From: Lineus longissimus
Lineage: Eukaryota; Nemertea; Pilidiophora; Heteronemertea; Lineidae
Direction of reading: 5' to 3'
Assembly (NCBI RefSeq): GCF_910592395.1
Contig: NC_088313.1
Span: forward strand, 6,140,501-6,204,500
DNA length: 64,000 bases
Below the pieces are notes generated by a model. It made no database searches and had not been told where the DNA came from. It saw only the letters and a program-made list of their open reading frames with translations. A program made the translations under genes and the position numbers. Positions 20,540 through 32,087 of this stretch are shown here, one piece after another. Within the stretch, counting starts at the first letter, position 1. The number at the start of each line of letters is the position of its first letter.

Positions 20540-22352
20540 CTATACCGACAGTAAATTGTCCATAACATTCAGGCCAGTGGGTTTGTTGCTCCTGAGAGTA
20601 TGGATCCAAAATGACTCCCTTTGTAGGAGTTGAGTGTTTAAGTGAACATCTGGTACATTTTTGATTTTTTCAATGCCAGTGACTTTAAAGTTTTTGATTT
20701 TATGGCCTGGAGAATTGAAATGGTTTGCCACTGCAGTGTTCCTGCCGCACCTTATGTTAGAACGATGTTCGTTCATTCTCACTTTGAGTTGCCTTGAGGT
20801 TTGACCTATGTATTGAAGGTTACATTTATCACAAGTTATTAAATAAATGACATTCTTTAAGTTACAGTCCATTTTCTGACGAATGCCATAGCGAGTATTA
20901 GTAATACTGCTTTGAAATTTAGAATCTTTCACCATAGAGGAACAGTTAGTACACTTGTTTTGGAAGCATTTGCCGTTGCCTGGAGGCTGACTTATGGTGA
21001 AAAATGAGTTACTATGACTCCTAGTGGGAGTGTCCTGTTTCACTTCAGCTCTGGTTAGAGTGTCCTTTACACTTTTGCATTTCCTATAGCTAACCAGTGG
21101 AAGTGAATTCCTGAGAACAGATTCCAATCTTTCTGAGCTCAGTGGTACATCCCAATGTTCTTTAATTATTTTGTTGAGATCAGGTAGACTTGGGTTGTAC
21201 GTAGTAACTAGTGGGATAATGTCCTTTTTAGTGTTATCCCTACGATTTGCTTTTGTTGTAAGCAGTGTCTCTCTATCTAACAGTCTAGCTTTCATTATTG
21301 ATTTCTTAATGTCAGTCTTCTTGTGTCCCCTTACTAATAATAGTTCCATTAGTCTATCTGTATGAAAATCAAAGTCCTTGACATTAGAGCATATTCTGCG
21401 TATTCTGATAGCCTGGCTGTAGGCTATTCCCTTCTTAGTATGGCCAGGGTGACAAGAATCAGAATGCAGGTATGTGTGGCAATCAGTGGGTTTAATGAAA
21501 CGATTGGTTGACAGTTTGTTGGATTCATCGAAGTGAGTTTCGACATCCAAAAAAACAATCTCAGTATCACTGTATGTCATAGTAAATTTGATGGTCGGAT
21601 GAAAGTTGTTGAGGTCTTTTATAGTCTCTTCTAGTTGTTCAGGTCCGTGTTCCCATATTAGGTCAATGTTGTCAATGAAGCGGACATAGAAAGTTGGTTG
21701 GAGGGCTCTGTCTTTCCAAAAATTTTGTTCTAGTTGACCTAGGAAAATGTTGGCATAGGAAGGGGCCATTGAGGTGCCCATAGCTGTGCCTGAGGTTTGG
21801 ATATAATTTTTACCATTGAATCCAAAATTGTTTGTGGTCAGAATGATTTCAGTGGCTTCCACTATGGTTTCAGTCGGGATTTTGGTATTTTCCCTGGCGT
21901 CAAGGGCAGTTTTGATGGCTGCAAGTCTGTCGTCGTGCGGGATGTTAGTGTAAAGTGACATCCAGCGTCACCAATAGGGGTTTGTGTCTCGTTTTACATG
22001 GTGGTCTGAGTTAAACTTCTTTAAGTTTGTTGAGAAAGTGGGTGGTGTCTTGAATATAAGAAGGAATGTCTTTGACAAGGGGTCTGAGATAATGATCTAC
22101 AAATTTGGATAGTCCTTCCGAAGGACTGTGGTTACCAGATACTATGGGTCTATCTGGATTGCCGTCCTTGTGGATTTTGGGGAGGGTATAAAACTTTGGG
22201 GTTCGAGATTTATTGGGCATTATGCTACCCGCTGTTTCCTTGTCGATGCAGTCGTTGTCTGCATTTGTCATTAGGAACGTCTGGATCAATTCCTCATGTT
22301 TTTGGGTGAGGTCCTCAGTGGTTTCTCTATAGAAGAGAGGGTCTTCTAGCTG
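20540..22352 (-). pseudogene. Penelope-like RT with GIY-YIG endonuclease
   Basis: The upstream piece (22352-22011) reads KFYTLPKIHKDGNPDRPIVS, a conserved Penelope RT motif. A frameshift near 21960 leads to the 473-residue frame (21961-20540) starting SLYTNIPHDD. It continues with GTAMGTSMAPSYANIFLG and FYVRFIDNIDLIW, where the catalytic Y/F-x-D-D motif reads FIDN, so the second Asp is lost. The GIY-YIG part near the C-terminus reads VIYLITCDKCNLQYIGQTSR with RMNEHR, preceded by a Cys pair (CFQNKCTNC). The enzyme family copies RNA at a nicked target. The changed catalytic residue, the frameshift and the truncation mark this copy as inactive. Confidence 0.88.
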
Positions 22353-22596
22353 TTGTTATTTACATGTAATTCTATTGGCTGAGGTTTGAAGGGGACGTGG
22401 CTTCCTAGAAATATAGTGTGTAATCCCGGCCGATAGGAGGCTCTTGATGTGCGTACTAGAAAGGAAAATGGCGGTTCAAGTAAATGATGCAGCGAGTTAC
22501 AAAGGGATAATTTTACGAATTACATAAAAAATGAAATGAAAGTAACTCATTGCCATGTACAGAGGTAGGTAAAGATGTCAGGCATCCGAGAAATGT

Positions 22597-22922
22597 TCAT
22601 TCGATGACTGATACCAGTTGGTCCATGACATTTGGACCAAGGGGACGAGCGGTTGGCAAGGTATAGATCCAATATGAATCTCTGGCTAGCAGACAATTTT
22701 CTAGTTCATAAGTTCTCTCATTTTTCGCTTAAGGTAACTTTTCAAGTCCATATATACGGAGGTCTTTAATAGAGTGATTACTACTATTAAAATGCGAGCC
22801 AATAGATGTGGGTTTCTTATTGTTTATACCAGAGCGGTGTTCGTTCATTCGGGTTTTGAGTGTCCTTTTTGTCTGACCCACATATTAGTATTTACACTTG
22901 GCATATTCAATGAGTAGGGATG
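22597..22922 (-). pseudogene. fossil GIY-YIG end of a second Penelope lineage
   Basis: Read on the minus strand from 22922, the frame contains LLIEYAKCKY, an in-frame TAA, then YVGQTKRTLKTRMNEHRSG. It continues through GSHFNSSNHSIKDLRIYGLE. After a frameshift near 22720 comes LLARDSYWIYTLPTARPLGP and a stop at 22599-22597. The layout matches the C-terminus of the element at 20540 but is clearly diverged from it, so it is a different and older family. Confidence 0.75.
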
Positions 22923-23263
22923 ACAACAAAAAAATAAAGTTTTCCTGATATCAATTTTGATATATCTGGAAAGAGCTAACAAAAAGCTGCACGATGATAC
23001 TTGAATCACTTTGATAGGACAAATAATAAGGATGTTATGGTCATTTTACTGAATTCGAACATGCCCTTTTTCGTAACGGTAGAAACTATAGAAAATAAAG
23101 GAAATTAGACCGTAATTATTCAAAAATTGGCAAAAAACAAAGGAAACTTGAAAGTCGTATAACTTTTTTATAGTTTCGAATATTGCCACAATACTTTCAG
23201 AACTAATATATATATGCTAGTATTATGTTTTTAAATGATTGGATAAAGGGTTATCTTCATTAA

Positions 23264-23373
23264 CCTATTAACTGCGTAAGATGCCATATGACGTCCTGGC
23301 CTAAAGACAGTGCATTGCGTAAGAGGTCATATGGCGTCCTATGTTTGTGATTAAAAATTACGCGGTTAACAGG
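23264..23373. mobile_element. 110-bp MITE flanked by TTAA
   Basis: TTAA at 23260-23263 and 23374-23377 flank ends that are inverted copies: CCTATTAACTGCGTAA and, inverted, CCTGTTAACCGCGTAA. Internally GTCATATG-type motifs repeat (ATGACGTCCT, ATGGCGTCCT). TTAA with CC ends suggests a piggyBac-type derivative. Confidence 0.6.
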
Positions 23374-23837
23374 TTAATCTTTAAGTATTGTTCATATAAA
23401 TTTTTAGTAGTAAGGCACCCAAATAGAAGCGATGACATTCGGTATCGTCAAGTAACACAACTTGATCAAAATGGAAGGTAACCCCTTAAAGGTTTAAGAA
23501 CTTGCTGATTGTGCATAGGCATACTAGAAAACACACTCTTTCCTCATCTTTTTATCATAGATTAGTATCATGTGCAATGAGAAATCACTAATTCCCATGT
23601 AGTGCTCACTGACGGAATACATGTCAGAGTTCATACAGATATTGGGCCGAATAAATAAAACCTAGCATTTGCTATTTCTAGCCATTTTCTTGAAAAGTCA
23701 TTAATAAAAACGAGCATTTGCCTGGAAGATGAAGCAAGTTCTCAACTAGACGAAGCAAATGCTTGTACGCCGAGCAAGAACTTGGAACTTCAAGAACATG
23801 CTTGAATGTGTATTAATAACAACTATCTTTTTCTTGC

Positions 23838-24959
23838 ATGACAGAGCATTTGCTCACTATTAATGCAAGCTACTCTGGAGGTGCTTGTGCATTTGCTTCG
23901 ACAGGTTTGCAGCAACACTGCACGGATATGTTTATGCGAATTCGACAACAGAAAGTTTACAAAAATCACATAGATCGAGATGAGATCTCACCAGCGACTT
24001 ATCGCAAGTTATTTCGTTTCGAGGAAGAAAACGTGGAATGGCTTGCAGCGACATTTCTGCCCGATACAGTCGAGAGCAGAGGCGGGTGTATGACTCCATT
24101 GGCACGCATGGAGACTACGTTACACTACTTGGCGGATCCTGGTTACCAGACAAGTGTGGCAGAGCTGATGGGCGTTACGCAGCCTACCGTTTCCAACTGC
24201 GTTTCCAGCACTATAAACAGTATTGCTGAGCAACATCCACGATGGATTATTTTCCCATTTTCTGATGCTGATGCCACCCTGGCAAAGGAGCGATGGGCGG
24301 ATAAGCTCGGCTTTCCATTTACGCTGGGAGCGATCGACTGCACTCATGTAAGAATTGACAAGCCTGGTGGTCCGTTTGGCGACGAATTCATCAATCGAAA
24401 GAACTTTGCCTCCTTTAATGTTCAGGCGACATGTGACGAAAAGTAGTCCTTTACAAGTGCCGATGTAGGATGGCCTGGATCAGTGCACGACTCGCGTATA
24501 TTCCAAACATCGGAACTACACGCTCTGGTTTCAAGGAACGTTCATGGCGTTCTTCTTGGTGATTCTGGTTATGGAATTGCACCCTACATGATGACACCGT
24601 TTACTGACCCAAATACTCCAGCTGAACGATACTTCAACCGCGAACATGCGAAAAATAGAGTGGTAATAGAACAAGCTTTTGGACAGTTAAAAAGACGGTT
24701 CCCTATCCTCCGTTATGGCGTCCGACTAAAACTAGACAACGTACCCAAATGTATAATTTCTTGTTTTGTTTTGCACAATATTGCAAAAGTGTTGAACGAT
24801 GCTGATGATTTTGACGATGAAGAGCAGGAACATGAGGTTGACGACCAGGGTCAAGAAGCACCTGCACCCTTGGCGGCTCGGCAACTGCGACTGCAATTGA
24901 ACCAAAAACGCCAAGAGATCACAAACTTCCTGTATGACAGACATCACCAGCGTGTATAA
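23838..24959 (+). pseudogene. Harbinger transposase with a single in-frame stop
   Basis: A frame of 374 codons from the ATG at 23838 has one TAG (24444-24446), where relatives have a sense codon in the strand after NVQATCD. Without it the protein has the HTH-like region (TSVAELMGVTQPTVSN, about 105-120) and a DDE_Tnp_4 core: D167 (GAIDCTH), D242 (LGDSGYG) and E278 (VVIEQAFG). An acidic, Gln-rich tail follows. The family cuts and pastes at 3-bp targets together with a Myb-like partner, here encoded on the opposite strand at 27022-25723. The reading frame is the same on both sides of the stop, so this is a recent point mutation, an assembly error or, less likely, readthrough. Confidence 0.88.
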
Positions 24960-24994
24960 CTGATCAAAGAGAATGTAAAATCTTGCCATGTTAA

Positions 24995-25228
24995 AGGCGT
25001 ACCTCTAGGAAAAATAAACAAACCCCTGTGTTTATATGTTGATCCACAGTTAATAGGCCCTCAAGGGGCAATAGAGTAAATCACATGGTAATTACATGTG
25101 GATCCACTTGATTACGCTATTTGAAGCTTGTTGACGGTATTTCAATAGCGTCAACAAGCGTCAATTAGCATCAAGTGGATCCACACGTAAACAAAGGGGT
25201 TTGTTTATTTTTCCTAGAAGTATCCCCT
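24995..25228. mobile_element. 234-bp MITE with TTAA flanks inside Harbinger
   Basis: TTAA at 24991-24994 and 25229-25232 flank long inverted arms, which share TCTAGGAAAAATAAACAAAC and GTGGATCCAC. The centre repeats GACGCTTG/CAAGCGTC. It lies between the transposase stop and the partner gene. Confidence 0.7.
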
Positions 25229-25313
25229 TTAAGGTAGGTCCACACTACGGAAATGTTTGAAAACATTCGTTTTTGAACATTTGTCTGTAGTGTGTACCTG
25301 CTGTCTGTGACGC

Positions 25314-25579
25314 AATAACCTTATTTGTGTTTTCGCAACATCACGCTGCCATTAACCATCCTATTTTGTCAAACCACATATCAGGCGGTGCCGTATAGTT
25401 TTGGCAATTTTGTGTGAAAATTTTAACAGGATGGATTGAAAAATACATTTTTTGGTAATGCATCGATCATTCAGCATAGGGAATCCCTGTACATTTTTAT
25501 GTACAAACCCGGTATATGCTTTGACGAAATAGGATGGTTAATGGCAGTCTGAGGTTGCAAAAACCCAACAAAGGTTATT
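25314..25579. repeat. fold-back repeat, about 266 bp
   Basis: Arms at 25314-25373 and about 25519-25579 are inverted copies sharing CTGCCATTAACCATCCTATT and AATAACCTT. The loop is non-coding. It may be another MITE or part of the Harbinger element. Confidence 0.55.
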
Positions 25580-25722
25580 CAGAAACAGATAGTAGCTTTA
25601 AGTATACTCAAGGAGTGTTCGCGGCTGTTCTTTATGACATACACAAACAAAATAAATTTGAATAAGACCTGATTTGAATCTATTTTTTCTCTATATTTGC
25701 TTTAGTGCTTACATTTGATAAT

Positions 25723-27022
25723 TTATGGGGTCAAATTGTCGTTCAACAAAGAAAGGTATGAGACTGGAATCTCGGGATCGTCACCTGTCTGCTTCTGCTC
25801 GTTTGGCTGTTCAAAACATCTTATTTTCATCCTCGTAAGCTTCAGTTGCTCCAAAAGCAAGAGTCTCTGTAGCTCAGGTGTTGACAGATTCTTGGTTTCT
25901 TTGGTTTCGGAGTGCAACAGCCTTTTCTTTGGAACCTTCAAAGGAACCGGTGTTGAGCAACGACTTGGTGGAGGTGTCACCACGGTTGAACTGCTTGGAC
26001 TCAATTCAGGAGGAACATAGGAAGCCTGAAAAATCATTTCAACGATAGTTTAGTTTAATTTGAAACTTGATGTTCCCTTTAGACCAACAAGGCCTTTTCA
26101 GAAAGGTGATAAGTTCCTCAATCCGGGTTGGACTAAATACCTCACTGGACCTCACCTGACCTCACCGTGCCTCAACGTACCTCACCGGGACCTCACCGAG
26201 ACTTCACCGGTACCGTATTAAAAAGCATTAAAAAGGTATTAAATTTGGTGCTCCACAAGCTGCAGGAACCCTGATTATGGGACAAATATTCTGAAAACTG
26301 TTAAATGATACCGGCTTTTCACTTTGGATTAATTTTCGGCTTTTCACTGTGGATTAATTTTATTTATGTTTTTATTTCGACCTCCCACTTGCCTTTTTCT
26401 TTGAAAAAATATGTAAACCAAGTAGGCCTAATATAAAAAACGAGATTTTTACCTACTTTTGTCCGGGTATTTTTTTTCATGGGTGGATTTTTTCCTGGGG
26501 GGATTTTTTCCTAGGGGGGATTTTTACTGGAGGGATTTTTACCTACATTCCGGTGGCACTACATACCTTTGATGTTGCAACGGTGGACTGAGGCGACGAC
26601 GGCATATCAACAGGACAACCTGGGCATGATCTCTTGACATGGCTCGCTGGAAAGCCAACCGAAATGGACGAGGCCATCTTCGTCACTGTTGGGTTTTCAT
26701 CTCCATTCAAATTGTCGTAAAGCTGCTTCTCCCAAGGACAAAGAACGATTTTCCGATTTCCGGTTTCCTTCATATCCGTCTTCTTCTTCACGCTGGTTTT
26801 CATGTTCGAGATTTTCTTCAGAATTTGCTTCTCATCCATAGTCTTTCCACAACTGGTAAAGATAGTTGACTTTGCATCCCGTAGTGCCTGAGCTTTTTTC
26901 TCCTTGGTACTTGGTAATTGACTTTTCTCCAGTAAAACTGGATACTTTTTAATAACGGACACCAGAGTTACATTCAACTGAGAATTAGCTGCATTCTCCT
27001 CTGAGTCTGCACACGACGCCAT
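25723..27022 (-). CDS. Myb/SANT-like DNA-binding partner of Harbinger, two exons
   Basis: Exon 1 (27022-26567) starts at ATG (MASCADSEEN) and contains a Myb/SANT- or MADF-like trihelix region (LVSVIKKYPVLLEKSQLPST ... ILKKISNMKTSVKKKTD, roughly residues 18-90). It ends at donor GTATGT. Exon 2 (26025-25723) follows acceptor GATTTTTCAG and encodes a Pro/Ser-rich region and a Leu-rich helix (LQRLLLLEQLKLTRMKI). The junction is phase 0 and gives 252 residues without a stop. In Harbinger elements this protein helps bring the transposase to the nucleus and the TIRs. The exon join is inferred from splice-site consensus. Confidence 0.75.
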
Positions 27023-27296
27023 GGTACAGCAATATGGCTTGCACGTTCTTTGGCCAAACACTATGTTTACATGGGACAATAGGGTTTAGATCGGACAAAT
27101 AGTCTTGCGTAACACATGTGCACCACACCTATTGCTTATCTAACAAGCAAAAGATTGAAGCTGAAGCAGATGGTTATTAATACATTTTCAAGCATTTCCT
27201 TTGGCTTGATCTTCTTCTAGGCGACCTTTTCCTTTTTCTTTTTGCTTGAACTTGTAAGCAAATGCTAGGTTTTATTTATTCGGCCCATTGACCTCA

Positions 27297-27735
27297 TCTT
27301 CTTCTTCTTCTTCTTCTTCTTCAGCGTTCAACCTGCCTAAGTACTATAACCTCAGTCCTGTGGCAGAGATGAAGCGGCTTGTCGCCTGAAGGTCCGGCTG
27401 TGTTCCCCACAGCTTTTCTTCGACCTTCGTGTCCTTAGGCCAGAATCTATTTCGTGAATCCTGGTACAGGGGACAGTCCTGTAGGATGTGCGTTGGTGTT
27501 TGCACTGCTGTCTGGCATTGGCATTCTGCTGTGTCTCTTACTCCTATACGTTTAAGATGCCCACGCAGGCCACAGTGGCCTGTTCTTAGACGGTAGGTGG
27601 TAGTAGCGTCTTTTCGGTCAAGTAGCCACAGCTGATCTGATTGGGGGTGTTGGTTTCCCTTGCTTTTCTTCCAGTCATTTCTGCATTTCTGCTTCAGGAG
27701 TGTTGTTATTTCTCTGTATGGACCTCATCAATATT
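27297..27735 (-). mobile_element. LINE 3' end with (GAA)n tail, 5'-truncated
   Basis: The minus strand encodes about 125 residues: LLKQKCRNDW, LWLLDRKDATTTYRLRTGHC and TPTHILQDCPLYQDSRNRFW. This is a Cys/His pattern found at the C-terminus of many LINE RT proteins. The stop is followed by (GAA)n at 27297-27322, a typical short-repeat tail. Only the extreme 3' end was inserted. The clade is not resolved (I/Jockey/RTE types are possible). Confidence 0.7.
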
Positions 27736-28529
27736 CACCAAGTTCATGTTTACCTTGGAATTAGACCAGGAAAGGAACTGCACATCACCACAGACAAAGT
27801 CAACAGCTAGTGGAATTACATTTAATTTGAAGTCCTCGCCATTTTCATTATATGTTTGATCCTTTCCCCAGTAACCTATTATGTAGATTTTAGTTCTTGA
27901 ATTTTTCGACCTTCCGATAGTAAGCACTATCGGTAAACTGGCTCTCATCGGCCCAAGTGTGGATAATCCTACATTTTACAATAGATCCTCTGAGAATGTC
28001 CTGCAGGTTATCCAAAGATGAACTGTCTAAATCATTAAGTATCACTAAGTATTAATAAAATTCAACAAAAGATTTGATACGTCCAGGGCCATTCTGCCTC
28101 AAGCGATCCTCAAAAGCTTTCAGCGACTTGCCACCCTTATCTCTGGCATTCAGGAACTTTGTCCGAAGATTATGTAGAGCAGCTTTTGGGTACTCTACAC
28201 TGCATGCTACACTATTATGCGTTGCCTATATTTTGCGAGTTCCTGCAATTGATTAGAATTATATTTTTACATTTGAATATCATATGATTCACTGACCATA
28301 TACATTCACTCTCCATGCCATAAAATGCTCCTCTGAAAATTTCCTGTGTAGAAATTGAGGAAACATTGAAATTTGGGTGTGCCACACTATTATGCATGGT
28401 AAGGTAATGATATCAAATAATCTTATTAAAGGTGTTTTAATGGCAATTACCTGACAGAAACCAACTACAAGAGCAAGAGAAAGAGCTAGATGCAGTACAT
28501 CCGTCATTTTGTCTGCTCCTAATGATATA

Positions 28530-29533
28530 CAGTGGAACCCCGGTCGGCGACCACCTCCGTAACGCGACCACCCCGCGAACACGACCAAAATTCTCCGGTC
28601 CCGAATGGTTTTCTCTCTAATTCCCATTAACTGGCCCTCGCTAACACGACCACCCCGGTACCCAGACCGCGACCACCAGCTTGGTCGGTCTCAAACTGCA
28701 AATTAACCCCGCTAACGCGACCATGAGGCCTAATTGCCGTAATCAACCATGACCGCATCGTATCAATTGGCACCTTCTCGCAAATCCGTGTTGATAATTA
28801 GCACCTCGAACACATGGGAATCCATATGAAAATAAATGATGTGTAAGTGAGTTTGATCAAATGTAAGCGCAAATAAAATGAAGAATAAACTTTCTTTTCG
28901 ACTCACGGTTTGTGTTTTCATCATTTAGTATTAAATGATGTCAAGAGGCATGCACACGTAGTTTTTAGGACAAATCAATTATGTTGATTAGTAAGAGTAC
29001 CGATACTCAAAGTAAAGAATGCTTACTACGTCGTAATGTTGATAAAATACGTTATTAATAAGATGATTTAATCAGTACCAGTTCAAATTGGCTGAAGTTA
29101 AAGCAGGAAGACATCAGGAAGAATTCTCAACATCTTCTCACATCACCTCTCTCAATGTTAGCGGGAATATTAGCTTGACATCAAGAAGGGAAGCTGCCGA
29201 TGGTGTGAATTACATGCTTGCTCTAATTAGCATGCTCAAGTTTTAATGTAATGTTTGGTCTAATTAGCTCTCGTCAGTTTATTTACTCATTTACATAAGT
29301 TGCAAATTAAACGCAAAACACTCAAGAAAATGATTTTTTATTCGTAATATACACACAAAATTATCGAATCACCCGGTGGCGTAGTCATTCATGCATGTCA
29401 ATGTACACACAGCAGGACGATGTTTTGGCGGGAAAACCTACTTATGATTCTTAAATTCACTAACGCGACCACCCCGGTAACACGGCCACTTCGGCTTAGT
29501 CCCTTGGGTGGTCGTGTTACCGGGGTTCCACTG
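28530..29533. mobile_element. pogo/Tigger-like MITE, 1004 bp, nested in Tc1 element
   Basis: TA (28528-28529 and 29534-29535) flanks inverted ends beginning CAGTGGAACCCCGGT. Subterminal repeats of ACGCGACCACCCCGG type recur near both ends and at 28636. There is no transposase frame, so it is non-autonomous. The CAGT-type ends with repeated GACCACC motifs resemble pogo-like elements. Confidence 0.75.
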
Positions 29534-29604
29534 TAACCACCTTTCTTACTAATTACAGAGATCAGCCTATCATCCATTCCAGAAGTGAATTTTTCTATCT
29601 CAGC

Positions 29605-30540
29605 TTACGAAAAGCTCTTTGCTGCTTCTTGAAGATCCTTCCAGAGAGTCTCTTTCGTTGAATATTGCCTGCCATTTGCATATAACCTTCTTTTCAGTGG
29701 CGACCAGAAGTTTTCTATCGGATTGAGGTCTGGTGAGGACGCAGGCCAGTCCATCAAAGTGCCGTCTTTGAACCACTGAGCAGCTAGCCAGCCCACCGAG
29801 TACTTGGACGCGTGTGACGGTGCATTATCTTGCATGAACATCAGCTTTTTTCTGGTTGCAGCAGGTTGTCGCTTGATACATGGAAGAAAATGCCGATTGA
29901 GAAATTCACAATAATTCTGCGAATTCATCTTCACACCATCATCGACCTTGAAGGGTCCAATCAAGCGATCCTTTTGAAGAGCAGCCCATATCATGATGCC
30001 TCCTCCTCCTTGCTGGCGTTTGAACCTCACCGGGGCAGTTCCACCTTCCATCAGCCAGCCTCTGGCCCAGCCATCAGGTCCATCAAGGGTTGCGTGCATC
30101 TCGTCAGACCAGATAACCTTGCTAAAATCCTGTTTCAGGTACTTTTTACACCACTCAATGCGTTTTTCCTTGTGTCTCTTGTTCAAAGGGGGCCTCGTTT
30201 TCACTTTCACCATTTTTCCGACGCTCCTGAGGCAACGACATCTTGTTGACCTTGAAACATGTGGCAGTCTAGCCACTTGAAATATTTGAGCGCTTGTACT
30301 AATTGGCTTTCTGGACATTTCTCTCTTCACAGCTGCCAAATCACGACCAGACAACACCCTCCTGGATGGTTTATCGACTCTTGTTCGGACATGTTGGCTG
30401 TCATTCACGAACTTTTTCACTGTCCTATGGTCACGATGAATAATCTTGGAAATTTCGAGTGAAGAGCATCCTTCCGCCAAACACTTGACAATTTTCGCCT
30501 TCTCTGTACTGTCTAGATCCCTTTTCCTAGGCCTAGACTG
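29605..30540 (-). pseudogene. Tc1-type DD34E transposase, start missing
   Basis: The frame is open from about 30540 to the stop at 29605. It includes RPRKRDL, an HTH (SLEISKIIHRDHRTVKKFV), a second HTH region (SRSTRCRCLRSVGKM), and the DDE_3 core: D in VIWSDEMH, D in MFMQDNAPSH and E in SPDLNPIENFWS. These are the expected Tc1 motifs in order. I find no in-frame ATG at the usual N-terminus; the first residues come from a frame without a good start. The start has probably been lost by mutation, but the rest is intact. Confidence 0.85.
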
Positions 30541-30959
30541 AGTAAATGGCCAGTATACACTGCCAAATGTCCCTCAGCCCTTACTTGCACAATAGTGTGG
30601 CACATCCATTATACAATCTTTCCTCAATTTCTATTGTGGTTATTATCCAAGGAGCATTTTATGGCATGAATAATGAATGTATATGGTCAATGAATCATAT
30701 GGTATACATTGTTAAAATATAATCCCAATCAATTGCAGGAACTCGCAAAATATAGGCAATGCATAATAGTGTGGCACGCAGTGTATATTTGAATCACTCT
30801 CGTCTATCGTTACACACTTTGTATCCAAAATTTCCTTTAAGATTTCAATAACATGATGTCTCGTCAACTTCACAGACTTTGTCGATGCTTTGGCTTTGAT
30901 TCTGTCCAGAAGGAATGATCTGAAAAAAAAAAATTTGATTATTAAAATCTTGCAATGAT

Positions 30960-32087
30960 AACAGTGGCCAGCCAACTGCAGGCTTTTTCAAAAGATTTAA
31001 CTCCGGGAGCTACTAATCACACTCCAAACATTAGCACATGGACAGCTCTTTTCACACCCCAGGGAGTACAGATGTGAAGGAAATACTCTAGTCATGGAGA
31101 GTGATCAATAGCTCACCATCTTATCATTTTACAGGAGTCAGTGATGGGGCTCAAGAGCGATCACTCTCGCTTCCTGGAGAAGCCTGCAACTGCAGGTGAT
31201 CAGGATATTTTGAAAATGATGTGCTGGCATGAGAGATGGTTACTGAAAGCCATCGACACCAGTACTTTTTAATGCACTTCAAAAATACAAGTACCGGTAG
31301 GCCTCTTTCAAAATCTGCATCCATCTATGGTTGAGGTAAAGGGCATAGGACAGTATACATGTACTTACTTTTCTAACTTTAGACGAACAACATTATTTGG
31401 TCTATGCTTCTCCATTCTCCAGGGCATTCAACTTCTGTTTCACGAAGGAAACATTTAGTCGGCTGTCTCTTTCAAGATCTTCCCTCCATCCATTGCGGAA
31501 TCTCCGAATCGACTGTGGACGGCGAAACCAAAATCGAACCGACTTCAAAACAATCTAAGCATGGTCTCCTTCCTTGTTTATTACTCTTTTGTACCAATCT
31601 TCCTGGCCAACGAAGTCCCTCAAATGATTGATATGTTCAAGATACTACGTCATTGGCGTGAAATTCAAATGTAACAAAACCACCTGATATTTCACCATAT
31701 GACAGAATTGGGTTTTGAGTTTTAAATTGTTTTGTCAATCATTTGTGAATATTGTTGAGGCCGACATGATATGGAGACTTAGTTTCACTGAGAAACTTAA
31801 CTTTGTAGGAGAGAAGAAAAACAAGTACAACTTCTTTCGTGTGACGACGTTCGGAGAAGGCGCGTAATCTTTTTCCACCCTCCTTTATTAGTATAATCAT
31901 AGAAACAGTACAGGAGAGTTTGATACATGACCTTAGTACAGATGGCAGCACGTTACGGTGCAATTGATGGTATTTAAAGGGACAGTATAGACAGATGAAG
32001 TTTACATTCCAACAAATATAATCACTTCATGCTTCCATAAATCCTATAAAGAAATATGTGACCTTATTTAAACATTCATGTACTAAC
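30960..32087. other. intron of the zinc-cluster gene, no clear exon
   Basis: Lies between the third exon (ends 32088) and the last (starts 30919). A minus-strand open stretch at about 31380-31560 is followed by a GTAAGT near 31370. It did not give a continuous frame with its neighbours, so I leave it uncalled. Confidence 0.4.

Larger units (their letters stand above)
20119..22352 (-). mobile_element. Penelope-like retroelement, 5'-truncated
   Basis: The minus strand encodes a reverse transcriptase followed by a GIY-YIG endonuclease, the combination diagnostic of Penelope-like elements. The N-terminal RT part is missing beyond 22352. A hammerhead-like motif lies in the 3' flank at 20160-20195. 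Exact borders and target duplication were not resolved. Confidence 0.85.
23644..27286. mobile_element. PIF/Harbinger transposon, full length with two genes
   Basis: Near-perfect TIRs begin GGGCCGAATAAATAAAACCT and continue with AGCATTTGCT at both ends. They are flanked by the 3-bp duplication ATT (23641-23643 and 27287-27289). A transposase lies on the plus strand and a Myb/SANT-like partner on the minus strand, the standard two-gene Harbinger layout. Only one nonsense codon spoils the transposase. Two smaller MITEs sit between the genes. Confidence 0.9.
28198..30783 (-). mobile_element. Tc1/mariner transposon with IR/DR ends, carrying a nested MITE
   Basis: TA at 28196-28197 and 30784-30785 flanks inverted repeats of about 195 bp (28198-28396 and 30587-30783). 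Each TIR has an outer and an inner copy of CACACTATTATGCA-like sequence, the IR/DR layout of Sleeping-Beauty-type elements. A Tc1-family transposase lies between them. Removing the nested 1-kb MITE leaves about 1.58 kb, the normal size. The element sits inside the last exon of the zinc-cluster gene. Confidence 0.88.
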
